A stretch of 54,736 nucleotides of DNA from Anaerolineae bacterium (GTDB lineage: Bacteria; Chloroflexota; Anaerolineae; Anaerolineales; Villigracilaceae): contig JAFLCE010000016.1 in the NCBI GenBank assembly GCA_017303655.1, positions 1-54,736 on the forward strand, given 5' to 3'. Made by a program: the position numbers and the translations under genes. The notes below the pieces were generated by a model. It was not told the origin of the DNA, made no database searches, and saw nothing but the letters and a program-made list of their open reading frames with translations. Each line of letters opens with the position of its first letter. Position 1 is the first letter of the stretch. Below, one piece after another: positions 17,501-25,639 of the stretch.

Positions 17501-18272
17501 GGAAAAATATCGAAAAGGTGATGAGGCTGGTTATATAGAGAATACCAATAATGCGGAGAAGGATGTACAGGAGAGTCTATATATCTGTAAAAAATATCGT
17601 ATTAAAGAGGAGCGTGATACCGCCAACCGTCGCATGGGGCGGATTCTGCACGACCGTGCTATACGGGAATTGGAAAAAGGTAGGCGTAAAGAGGCTCGGC
17701 AATTGTTGGAAGAGGCTCGAAACCACTTTGAAGAAGGCTTGAAATATGCGAAAGAGACCAATGATGACTTGGAAATCTTGAGCAACCAGACCGAATTGGC
17801 ATTCATTTATGATGATTTTGTGCGCACAGTGGGCAAAGAGAAAGTGCCACAAGAATATCGGGCTGCGATGAAGGACTTGAAAGATGTTTTGGATGAACAT
17901 CGGGACAAGCCATTCCGCATCTATCAATTCGAGGTTTTCGAGAATGAGGTCAAGCTGGAGGAGGCAGCAACAGCCTATCAATCTAGGAAATATGATTTAG
18001 CCTTGAGAAAATATATTGATGGATTGGCCGGGTTGGCTATCGACCCTGGGTATGGGCGCACACGTTACAGGTTATTGTTCCATCATTTGACTGGACAGAT
18101 TGAGAATTTGCCCTCAAAAAAAGAGGCAGAAAAATGGTGTCGGGCGTTCATCCAAGCCTGGGAAACTCCACGAGTTATTGGTGTTCGTAAGACACGGTTA
18201 GACCGCGAAGCGATATTCCCTGATATGCTGGAATGGTGTTGGAAATATTTGGAAAAGAACAAGGGTGTATAA
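14571..18272 (+). CDS. TIR - STAND NTPase - TPR protein
   Basis: 1233 residues. An N-terminal TIR domain (about 8-140: EVFLSYAKEDQ, WLDTYKLIPGQDW, SDAVIVFFS) is followed by a small alpha/beta module (about 155-245, with GSVKIILEL) of the type seen beside effectors in conflict proteins. Next is a STAND NTPase: FVGREKEI, Walker A FGGGGIGKSR (about 298-306), Walker B LVLGFDTFEVLD, CVIAGRR, and the GHP motif in TNGHPFLIEMAL. A winged-helix region precedes TPR-type repeats from about 700 to the C-terminus. The architecture is that of NLR-like immune sensors, in which TPRs sense, STAND oligomerises and TIR cleaves NAD or signals. It shares nearly all but the TIR part with the gene at 19989. The region before about 16400 is visibly more AT-rich than the TPR region. 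Confidence 0.9.
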   Translation: MVSKLDKTRSLEVFLSYAKEDQATVRKIYKQLMSEKELLLSPWLDTYKLIPGQDWKLEINLAIEKSDAVIVFFSNMAVQKEGYVQNELRKIKEVERNKPERANFVTPVLLDECEIPTDYSKWQWVEYKDKDWYKSLLLSLKERAKFLGLKNVPSKMYKIILTLDMDYSDVNDKYLSRFRSTLAKRLRVVSKDIKILEVLEGSVKIILELSNEAFRELAVLKVLEDEQLYNVLRLKEFEQLKIDDSKHSTKEDRSNSLANMSSGLKQFVYHFVGREKEIDLFEKMLVSPYGESRILFLFGGGGIGKSRLLNKMLREARDSDILAPVEPLDFFATEHRTIDGIQNRIIEIVENLTGLKEERSPFLEFRKEYKDTSEQFNRCLRDFCLGNPLVLGFDTFEVLDTVVSNWLFDGGNNGLQVPGLICVIAGRRSIAGLDRQSNNRLTKEIELSGLTLRETEEFYREHLSSIRGIDALDFWAEEDHKDKYIVKYIWEATNGHPFLIEMALNWAATLADISSDGVKGLQTFEKKIMGYVSERGDRGNLNIGSLIASLMDFDILSCMGIVTRRFDEDILRYLLAGGFIRDERKELVIKEILDPLEKYFFVKIRTGNDGGHVYQLHDEMARLLQEYVWTYRDPSGKERKALLEAVLRYYDLWIERTKEEDLKKNLRIERLYYTFKLDQFSEPIGDAGRRLWLEFADLDDDYINSYLPGEIKEYKDLYDPQTRYEVHARIAQIEYEANHISQAKKEWELIYQLGQKEKRVDWVASALFNLANCEKNPSSAIAIFLKAKRFCEKYAQDYLPRVNYNIGFAYRRLQNVEKAIEWYKKARKEFQRNPKDKALGAQIANDLGYAYSHIGEWELCQRNIDEGQAIREDIKSQLEQEVEVLEAKLKSISVKRKKVPTELQDQLTRKRKQLSNARFQLGLSHNTLGEIYRYQEKLGMSLVNYRIALTQFEMSKAVRWQAKSLFSRGETYRRRAWEKYRKGDEAGYIENTNNAEKDVQESLYICKKYRIKEERDTANRRMGRILHDRAIRELEKGRRKEARQLLEEARNHFEEGLKYAKETNDDLEILSNQTELAFIYDDFVRTVGKEKVPQEYRAAMKDLKDVLDEHRDKPFRIYQFEVFENEVKLEEAATAYQSRKYDLALRKYIDGLAGLAIDPGYGRTRYRLLFHHLTGQIENLPSKKEAEKWCRAFIQAWETPRVIGVRKTRLDREAIFPDMLEWCWKYLEKNKGV

Positions 18273-18368
18273 TCCTTTTGCTGATTCTCTATGCTTTTAA
18301 TGTTTTATTAAGGTATAATACTTTCACCTTTTTCTAGTACTTAGTTGGCTCTCAAAAAGGAGGATACT

Positions 18369-19943
18369 ATGGCAAAAAAAGGAACAACTCGCCTCGAAAC
18401 CAAGACTTCTCGGGCTGTTTTCCCATCCCCAAACCAATATGTAGACCGCGAAGAGCAGGTCAATAAATTTTCAGATGTCCTGGATAGAATTATCCGTCAG
18501 GGACCTGTTTCCACCAACCTATTTGAATGGTATGGAAGCCCCGGCATAGGTAAATCTGTCCTTGTTTCGCTTTTATCCCAAAAGGCTGACGAAAAGCAGT
18601 CCGCTTGGGCGTCTGTTAACTTTAAAAACTCAGCTAGCAAACTAAAAAAATACTTCAATGATCCTGTTCTCTTGGTGGAAGAGATCGTTTTTGATTTAAG
18701 TAAACGTGCAGAATTGGATACGCGTGAGTTTGATAAAACTCTCAAAGGATATAAAGCCGCCTCCCTGCCGAAGGAGGGGGTTGTTTCTGCGTATGCAGGC
18801 ATGGATCAGGAAACAAGGCTTTACCAACGACCTGTCTGGCTGAATGAACTTCGAAATGTTGTGGTTGCTTTTATCAAGATGGTTAATACCTTGCCGGATC
18901 CTGACGAGGTTCATCCGGTGGTGCTTTTCTTTGATGAAACCGAATATGCTGATATTGACCTGGTGGATTGGATCGAGGAATGGATCATCAATCCTTTGAT
19001 TCAGGTAAAACATTGCGCCATTGTTTGGACGGCTCGCCGTCCGTGGCGTTGGAAGAGACCCGAGATCAGACGCCGTTTGACCAGTGAGATGTTAAAAGTA
19101 TTTGAACCGGAAATGGTTAAAGAACAGATAGAATCTGGAAGCACGAAACCAGATTTGGTCAAAGAACTATTTAAGAATGTTTATTCATTGACCGGTGGGC
19201 ATCCTTTTGCAAGTTCCATTGTTATCACTGAATTGGACATCCTTGCAAATCAGGGAGAAGAAATTACTCCCAAAACATTTTCCGATTTCGAGACAAAACT
19301 TTTAGCAGACGTTTTTCATAAATTTATAGAAGACTATGCTTTTAGAGAACTGAAGTCTAAAGACTTGAAGACAGCATGTAAATTTATGGCGCTCGTGCGA
19401 TTATTTGATGCGACCATGATGCGTGAGGTGCTTCGTTCATGCGCAGGGGCAGCGTTCAAGTCTTGGACACAGGAAGATTTTGGTAATCTTTTACTCAAGT
19501 TAAAGAAGACACAGTTACTTGTCTGGGAAAAAGGCTATGCCATTGACCCCGGCCTACGACATATCATACAAAAGTATTTTATGGCATCTGAAAGAAAGAC
19601 CTTTATTGCAGCCAATAAAGCAGCATTAAGAATATATGAAGACTGGCTCGAACGTCCGGTTGATAATCGCAGTTTGTTTATCGTGGAGGAGTTGTATCAC
19701 AATGCAGCTCTTTTACAGGTTAACGAGCGGAAGAACTTAACAGCAATTCTTGATATACGTCTGAGAGATTACCCCAATCGTATTAAAGATGAAAAAGCCT
19801 TAAACAATGCCTTGGAACGCTTGGATGGTGAGATTGCCAATGATAGGGAGCTTGAGGAGTGGCTTCCATCCAATATTGATTTATTAGGACAAGTGCAAAA
19901 ATTTAGAGAGATACAAACTTCGCATAAACAAAACAAAAAATAG
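18369..19943 (+). CDS. STAND-like P-loop ATPase
   Basis: 524 residues. Walker A is YGSPGIGKSVL (about 55-63), Walker B is VVLFFDETEYAD (about 184-194), a sensor-like strand is AIVWTARRP, and the GHP motif is LTGGHPFASS. These features place it among AAA/STAND ATPases. The C-terminal half is helical, with a likely winged helix (LLKLKKTQLLVWEKGYAIDPG), and no recognised effector domain. The ATG at 18369 has a strong ribosome site (AAAGGAGGATACT); an in-frame TTG eight codons upstream is less likely. A TATAAT at 18314-18319 may provide an internal promoter. It sits between the two STAND-TPR paralogues. Confidence 0.85.
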   Translation: MAKKGTTRLETKTSRAVFPSPNQYVDREEQVNKFSDVLDRIIRQGPVSTNLFEWYGSPGIGKSVLVSLLSQKADEKQSAWASVNFKNSASKLKKYFNDPVLLVEEIVFDLSKRAELDTREFDKTLKGYKAASLPKEGVVSAYAGMDQETRLYQRPVWLNELRNVVVAFIKMVNTLPDPDEVHPVVLFFDETEYADIDLVDWIEEWIINPLIQVKHCAIVWTARRPWRWKRPEIRRRLTSEMLKVFEPEMVKEQIESGSTKPDLVKELFKNVYSLTGGHPFASSIVITELDILANQGEEITPKTFSDFETKLLADVFHKFIEDYAFRELKSKDLKTACKFMALVRLFDATMMREVLRSCAGAAFKSWTQEDFGNLLLKLKKTQLLVWEKGYAIDPGLRHIIQKYFMASERKTFIAANKAALRIYEDWLERPVDNRSLFIVEELYHNAALLQVNERKNLTAILDIRLRDYPNRIKDEKALNNALERLDGEIANDRELEEWLPSNIDLLGQVQKFREIQTSHKQNKK

Positions 19944-19988
19944 TCTCATTTGATACGTTTGATAGTGGCACGTCAGGAGGTTTTGGAA

Positions 19989-22900
19989 ATGTCACCTAAG
20001 AACAACAAGAGCAAGAACTTCGTTGGACGCGAATCTGAACTGAAGGAGCTTCAAAAGTTATTGAAGAAGCCCTACGGTAAGGTTCGCATTTTGTTTTTAT
20101 TGGGAGATGGTGGGATTGGGAAGACTAAACTATTGGAAGAAATGTTAAAACAGATTCCATCAAGTGTTCTTTCCATCGAGAAACCATTGGATTTATCTGC
20201 AACAGAGCATCGTTCAATTGATGGTATCCAAATGAAGATTGTTGAGATTATTGAGAACCTCACTAGGAAAACAGGTGGAAATAGCCCTTTTAAAGAGTTT
20301 CGTAAAGAAAACCAAGATACTAGTGAACAATTTAATAGGTGTCTACGTGAGTTTTGCAGAAAAAAGCCACTGGTACTTGCTTTTGATACTTTTGAAGTAT
20401 TAGATACAGTGGCAAGTAACTGGCTTTTTGCAGATGGTGGTGAAGGTTTGCAGGTACCCGGATTAATGTGTATTATCGCAGGACGTCCAAATAAGGAGGG
20501 ACTCGAAAAATATCTTGAAAACTTATTGGTAAAGAAGATAGAAATTTCGGGGTTATCCTTCTCTAATACAGAAATATTCTATCGAAAGCACAAAATTGAT
20601 GTTGGTAGTAAAGATGCTATGGATTTTTGGGCAGAACGAGATCGGGAAGATAAAGTCGTTGTTCCGGAAACGCTCAAATTCATTTGGGATATTACGAAGG
20701 GGCATCCTCTTCGAATAGAAATGGCACTCAATTGGGCAAATTTGGGAGATATAAGCCCAGCAGGAATAACAGCGGAAACATTTGAAAATAAAATGATGGA
20801 CTATGTATGTGAAAGTGGGGATAGAGGATATCTAAAAATAGGTGTTATGGAAGTGGGGCATGCAGCTTTTGATGCTCTGGCTTGTATGGGGGTAGTAACT
20901 CGGCGGTTCGATGAGGATTTATTAAAATATCTCATTGAATTTGGTTATATTCGTTTTGATATAAAAAAGCATGATATTAAAGAGATTCTCGAACCGTTGG
21001 AGAAGTACTTCTTTGTTAAAACCCGAGTTGGAAATCGCGGAGAGCAAGTCTATCAGTTACATGATGAAATGGCTCGTCTGGTCCAGAGGCATGTTTGGAG
21101 CTATCGAGATCAATCAGGGTCAGGGATGGAAAGGAAAGCGCTATTAGAAGCTGTACTTCTATATTATGAACAATGGCTCGTAAAGATGGATAAAATGATA
21201 AAAGAAAAAGGGGCGAAAATTGAAAGGGCGAAGAATGAAGTTCAGAAAAGAGATTTGCAGAATGCAAAGATAAAGGACGAAGTACACAAAAAAGATATTC
21301 AGATTGAACGTTTGTACTACGCCTTTAAGCTTGATGCTCTTAGTGATCCAATTGGCGATGGAGGTAGGCGTTTATGGTTTGAATTAGTAAACATTGATGA
21401 TGACTACATCAATAGTTACCTGCCAGCAGAAATCAAGAAGTATAAGGCTTTTTACGATCCGGCTATACAGTACGAGATTTATTCTCGGATCGCGCAACTC
21501 GAATTTGATGCGGGGCACATCACACAGGCGCGAGGGGAATGGTTGCGAGTACATAAATTAGGGCTAGTTGAGAAGAAAAATGCTTGGGTTGCTTCCGCCT
21601 TGTTTGGCATAGCAAATTGTGAGAAAGAGGCTAGTGTTGCTCTGAAAAAATTCAAACAGGCAAAGAGGTTTTGTGAGAAATATGCGCCGGACTATTTACC
21701 AAGTGTTAATTATAATATTGGGTTTAGTTATCGGAAGATGCAAGATGTTGAAAAAGCAATTGAGTGGTACAAAATAGCGTGGCGGGAATATCAAAAGAAC
21801 TCAAAAGATAAAGCACTGGGTGCAAAAATTGTAAATGATCTAGGCTATGCATATTCCCATAAAGGGGAGTGGGAGTTGTGTCAGAGACATATAGACGAAG
21901 GACAGGCGATACGAGATAATATCAAATTGCAACTTGAACAAGAAGTTGCAATCCTTGACGCAAGACTCAAATCAAAGAAATTAACGAAGGAGTCACAGAC
22001 GGAACTGCAAGACCAATTGGCACGTAAGAGAAAAGAATTGTCAAAAGCCAGAATTCAATTGGGACTATCACACAATACTTTGGGTGAAATTTATCGATAT
22101 CAGGAAAAATTGGGTATGTCATTGGTGAATTACAGGATAGCTCTCACCCAATTTGAGATGAGCAAAGCTGAAAAATGGCAAGCAAAGGCTTTATTCTCAC
22201 GTGGTGAGACCTACCGCCGAATGGCATGGGAAAAATACCGAAAGGGTGATGAGGTAGGTTATAAAGAGAATACCGAAAAAGCGGAGAAGGATGTCCGTGA
22301 GAGTTTATACATATGTAAAAAATATCGTATAAAGGATGAACGTGATACTGCTAACCGTCGTATAGGGAGGATTTTTCATGATCGGGCAATTCGTGCAAAA
22401 GAAAAAGGTAAGTATATAGAGGCGCAGCAATTATTGGAAAAGGCGCGAAATTATTTCGTTGAAGGGCTGCAATATGCGAAAGATACTGGTGATGACTTGG
22501 AAACCTTGAGCAACCAAACAGAATTGGCATTTATTTATGATGATTTTGTGCATGTTGTTGGTGCTAATAATGTTCCATCAGAGTACAAGAATTCATTAAG
22601 AGATTTAAGACGCTTACTCAAAGAACATGGAAAAAAAACTTCTCGAATTTATCAGTTTACAGTATTTAAGAATGAATACAAATTAGAAGAAGCTGCAACA
22701 GCTTATCAAAATGGACGATATGAGCTCGCCCTTAAAAAATATATTGAGGGAATCGTTGGGTTGGCGGCTGATCCCGGGTATGGGCGCACGCGTTACAAAT
22801 TACTATTCCATCATTTGACTGGACAGATTGAGAAGTTAGCAAAAAGAGCACCAAAGGAAGCGAAAAAATGGTGCCATGCATTTATCAACACATGGGAGGC

Positions 22901-23012
22901 TCCTCAAGTTATTGATGAAAATAAAATTGTACTTAAACATGAATCAATATTCCCTGATATGCTGGAATGGTGTTGGAAACTTATTAGTAAGATTGATGAA
23001 GGGAGGTTGTGA
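19989..23012 (+). CDS. STAND NTPase - TPR protein, TIR-less paralogue
   Basis: 1007 residues, homologous to the gene at 14571 from its NTPase onwards but without the TIR and following small module. It starts almost directly at the NTPase (NFVGRESELKEL), with Walker A GDGGIGKTK (about 39-46), Walker B LVLAFDTFEVLD and the GHP motif ITKGHPLRIEMAL. It has an extra charged coiled-coil insert near residues 395-435 (KIERAKNEVQKRDLQ). The TPR blocks are near-identical to the paralogue in places (SHNTLGEIYRYQEK, SLVNYRIALTQFEMSKA). The ribosome site AGGAGG before ATG 19989 decides the start. It may act as a signal-sensing partner that co-assembles with the TIR protein, or as a regulator of it (inference). 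Confidence 0.88.
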   Translation: MSPKNNKSKNFVGRESELKELQKLLKKPYGKVRILFLLGDGGIGKTKLLEEMLKQIPSSVLSIEKPLDLSATEHRSIDGIQMKIVEIIENLTRKTGGNSPFKEFRKENQDTSEQFNRCLREFCRKKPLVLAFDTFEVLDTVASNWLFADGGEGLQVPGLMCIIAGRPNKEGLEKYLENLLVKKIEISGLSFSNTEIFYRKHKIDVGSKDAMDFWAERDREDKVVVPETLKFIWDITKGHPLRIEMALNWANLGDISPAGITAETFENKMMDYVCESGDRGYLKIGVMEVGHAAFDALACMGVVTRRFDEDLLKYLIEFGYIRFDIKKHDIKEILEPLEKYFFVKTRVGNRGEQVYQLHDEMARLVQRHVWSYRDQSGSGMERKALLEAVLLYYEQWLVKMDKMIKEKGAKIERAKNEVQKRDLQNAKIKDEVHKKDIQIERLYYAFKLDALSDPIGDGGRRLWFELVNIDDDYINSYLPAEIKKYKAFYDPAIQYEIYSRIAQLEFDAGHITQARGEWLRVHKLGLVEKKNAWVASALFGIANCEKEASVALKKFKQAKRFCEKYAPDYLPSVNYNIGFSYRKMQDVEKAIEWYKIAWREYQKNSKDKALGAKIVNDLGYAYSHKGEWELCQRHIDEGQAIRDNIKLQLEQEVAILDARLKSKKLTKESQTELQDQLARKRKELSKARIQLGLSHNTLGEIYRYQEKLGMSLVNYRIALTQFEMSKAEKWQAKALFSRGETYRRMAWEKYRKGDEVGYKENTEKAEKDVRESLYICKKYRIKDERDTANRRIGRIFHDRAIRAKEKGKYIEAQQLLEKARNYFVEGLQYAKDTGDDLETLSNQTELAFIYDDFVHVVGANNVPSEYKNSLRDLRRLLKEHGKKTSRIYQFTVFKNEYKLEEAATAYQNGRYELALKKYIEGIVGLAADPGYGRTRYKLLFHHLTGQIEKLAKRAPKEAKKWCHAFINTWEAPQVIDENKIVLKHESIFPDMLEWCWKLISKIDEGRL

Positions 23013-23015
23013 TAT

Positions 23016-24473
23016 ATGGACACTAAACCAATTTTATTATTATCTAGTGAACTTGCCGGAAATAAGTTGACCAATGAAGATTGTGATTGCGATTGTGCTT
23101 GTGCTGTCTCAAGCGGTTTAATTTCTGGTATTGCTCCTTTATCAAATACTCTAATTTCACTCCCCAACTTAAACTTTCAGAAAATAGATGATGAGTATTT
23201 TGTAGTTTTTAATCCTGAAAGTAATGTTGATATTTCTGTTGTTAATCCTTCAACCCGGCATACACTTAATTCGTTTAAAGTATCGCGAACGATTAAAACG
23301 GGTGATGATATTGATTTGATAACTAAGATGATAAAGTCGGGTCTTTTAAAAGCCGATGATGATTTAATCGAAAACTCAGAAAGAAACACCCTACAAGTTC
23401 TAAGTGCCTGGCTTCATCTTACGGATAGGTGTAATTTACGCTGTTCCTATTGCTATCTCCCACATGTCCGTGAAGATATGTCATCTGAGACAGGTAGGGC
23501 TTCGATCGATGCTGTTTTTCGTTCCGCACAACTGAATGGGTTCAAGCAAATTAAGCTTAAATATGCGGGCGGCGAATCGCTGTTGCGTTTCCCATTGATC
23601 TTAGAATTGCATTCCCATGCAGAAAAACTGGCGCATGAACATGGAATTTCCCTTGAAGAAGTGGTCTTAAGTAATGGCACTCTATTAACTGAAGAAATGG
23701 CAAAGACATTGAAGACATTAAGCATTCGCCTAATGGTTTCCATGGATGGTATGGGACATTACCATGACAGTCAACGTCCGTATGCCGGTGGGCGTGGTTC
23801 CTTCAAAGATGTTTCAGATGCAGTTGATTTAGCATTATCTGTTGGATTGATCCCCAATATTTCTGTTACAGTCAGCGGGAGGACAGCAGAGGGATTGCCT
23901 GATATCATGGAATGGATCCTCGAACGTGAGCTTCCATTTAGTTTAAATTTTTATCGCGAAAATGACCTTTCCACTTCGCAGCAAGATTTACAGCTGGATG
24001 AACAAAAGATCATTAATGGTATGAAAGCCGCATTCAAGGTCATTGAGAATAATCTTCCACGAAGAGGCTTTCTTGGCGGCATAATTGACAGGGCAAACTT
24101 GTCCGCGCCGCATACTCATACCTGTGGTGTGGGGGAGAATTACCTGGTTTTTGATCAAAATGGGCAGGTTGCAAAATGTCAAATGCACATACGTAAGCCA
24201 TTAACAAATATCCATGCAGCAGATCCGCTAGCGCTCATTCGCGCCGATCAGATTGGAATTCAAAATTTACCTGTGATAGAAAAAGAGGGCTGCAAGGACT
24301 GTGAATGGAAACATTGGTGCACGGGCGGCTGTCCGCTGGCGACTCATCGTGCTACCGGGCGTTATGACGTAAAGTCTCCTAATTGTAATATTTATAAAGC
24401 ACTTTATCCTGAAGCATTGAGGTTAGAAGGTCTTCGGTTGCTAAAATACTCAAGCTCTTTGGAAACCTTTTAA
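23016..24473 (+). CDS. Radical SAM/SPASM peptide-modifying enzyme with Cys-rich N-terminus
   Basis: 485 residues. The radical SAM motif is CNLRCSYC (Cys139, 143, 146). The C-terminal SPASM domain carries its Cys set (CGVGENYLVFDQNG, then C-Q-M, CKDCEWKHWCTGGC, and a final Cys in SPNCNIY), so two auxiliary clusters are likely. Residues about 50-110 (YFVVFNPES, VVNPSTRHTLNSF) resemble a PqqD-like peptide-binding domain. Before that lies a short leader-like stretch and a run of alternating Cys at 23, 25, 27 and 29 (DCDCDCACA). Such enzymes crosslink or epimerise ribosomal peptides. No separate precursor gene fits in the adjacent gaps, so the Cys-rich N-terminus may itself be a fused substrate. 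It starts three bases after the upstream stop with a good GGGAGG site. Confidence 0.88.
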   Translation: MDTKPILLLSSELAGNKLTNEDCDCDCACAVSSGLISGIAPLSNTLISLPNLNFQKIDDEYFVVFNPESNVDISVVNPSTRHTLNSFKVSRTIKTGDDIDLITKMIKSGLLKADDDLIENSERNTLQVLSAWLHLTDRCNLRCSYCYLPHVREDMSSETGRASIDAVFRSAQLNGFKQIKLKYAGGESLLRFPLILELHSHAEKLAHEHGISLEEVVLSNGTLLTEEMAKTLKTLSIRLMVSMDGMGHYHDSQRPYAGGRGSFKDVSDAVDLALSVGLIPNISVTVSGRTAEGLPDIMEWILERELPFSLNFYRENDLSTSQQDLQLDEQKIINGMKAAFKVIENNLPRRGFLGGIIDRANLSAPHTHTCGVGENYLVFDQNGQVAKCQMHIRKPLTNIHAADPLALIRADQIGIQNLPVIEKEGCKDCEWKHWCTGGCPLATHRATGRYDVKSPNCNIYKALYPEALRLEGLRLLKYSSSLETF

Positions 24474-24511
24474 AGTAGTAGGCAAGATTCTTGTTTTGAA
24501 TAGGTGATTCT

Positions 24512-25639
24512 ATGGATAAGCTATGGGATAGCTTAATTAGTTGGTGGTTGGAATATCGTGGCAGAAATCAGCTTGCTAAAGCCTACACTTTCTCTAATCA
24601 TGAGATTGTTTCGCCTGGGACAGAATATAAAGTATCCTTTTTTTTTCCCCGAATATACTTAAATTTGCATCCCGCCTTATCGGCGTTATGTGTTTTTCCT
24701 GATGGAGAAGTGAAGGTTATTAAAGGCGGGCTTAATCCTTATTTTCCATTCGGGAAATACCTTATTCATTTTGTTGACAAAACTGACCGCCAAAGCGAGT
24801 TGTTGAAGATAGCAGAAATCACCAATGATGCAGCGCGAATATCTTTGGCATTGAAAATCATATTTCGTATATCTAACCCATTAAAGGCGTTCGAAATACA
24901 GAAACCCGTTGAAACTTTTTATTCTCAGATTCAAGCTGACTTGAAGGATTATATCCGAAAAAGAAATTATGAAGATTTGATAGGCGGTGGGGATGGTGAA
25001 GTCATCGATAGTGATTTGGTTGCAAAGTTTATTAAGCAACAACATGCTGTTCGTTATCCAATTAACCAGTTATTCTCGATCGTCGACATAATCATTCAGG
25101 AGAAGGAAGGGGATCCAGTCTTTATCGAAAAACGTAAAAACTATAAGTCTCAGGTTGTAGACAGTGAAGCCAAGATGAAAGTTCAGGACCTGAATAAGAA
25201 GATCGCTTCTCAAGAGGCGGAGATGGAGCAGCTCAAATATCAATATAAAGCAATACTTGAACAGCAAAAGGCTACAGCCGATGTGCAGCAAACCACAATC
25301 CGCCAGCAGATTTCTATCCAAGAACTTGAAATTCAGAAAATGCGTAATGCCATCCAACAAACGCAAGATGCCTGGGATCAGCAGCAGGCAAAATGGTTGC
25401 GATCTATGGATGTTATAGAAAGTGCTGTCAAGTCCCCTTATTTCCGGGAAGTTGAGGGTGCTGTCATTGCTGTGGTGAATGAGATGAGAAGGTCGATTGA
25501 GATTAATGAGCCTGTGGATCCTTCTGGCGTTTCAGATGTGAAAGGCATTCCAGTTGAAAGTAAACCGGATAACCTTGATATTACGACGAATAGGCTGTTG
25601 AATTTGCTTGACCGCCGAAAGCCAGAAGAGAAAAGATGA
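24512..25639 (+). CDS. SPFH/band-7-like protein with coiled coil
   Basis: 375 residues. Residues about 30-215 follow the SPFH/prohibitin pattern (FPFGKYLIHFVDKTDRQ, AARISLALKIIFRISNPLKAF, DLKDYIRKRNYEDLI). A long heptad-rich coiled coil runs about 205-305 (QDLNKKIASQEAEMEQLKY). No N-terminal membrane helix is evident, so membrane attachment would be through the domain itself or a partner. SPFH proteins form large ring or scaffold assemblies at membranes. The next gene overlaps it by four bases, so the two products probably work together. Confidence 0.75.
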   Translation: MDKLWDSLISWWLEYRGRNQLAKAYTFSNHEIVSPGTEYKVSFFFPRIYLNLHPALSALCVFPDGEVKVIKGGLNPYFPFGKYLIHFVDKTDRQSELLKIAEITNDAARISLALKIIFRISNPLKAFEIQKPVETFYSQIQADLKDYIRKRNYEDLIGGGDGEVIDSDLVAKFIKQQHAVRYPINQLFSIVDIIIQEKEGDPVFIEKRKNYKSQVVDSEAKMKVQDLNKKIASQEAEMEQLKYQYKAILEQQKATADVQQTTIRQQISIQELEIQKMRNAIQQTQDAWDQQQAKWLRSMDVIESAVKSPYFREVEGAVIAVVNEMRRSIEINEPVDPSGVSDVKGIPVESKPDNLDITTNRLLNLLDRRKPEEKR

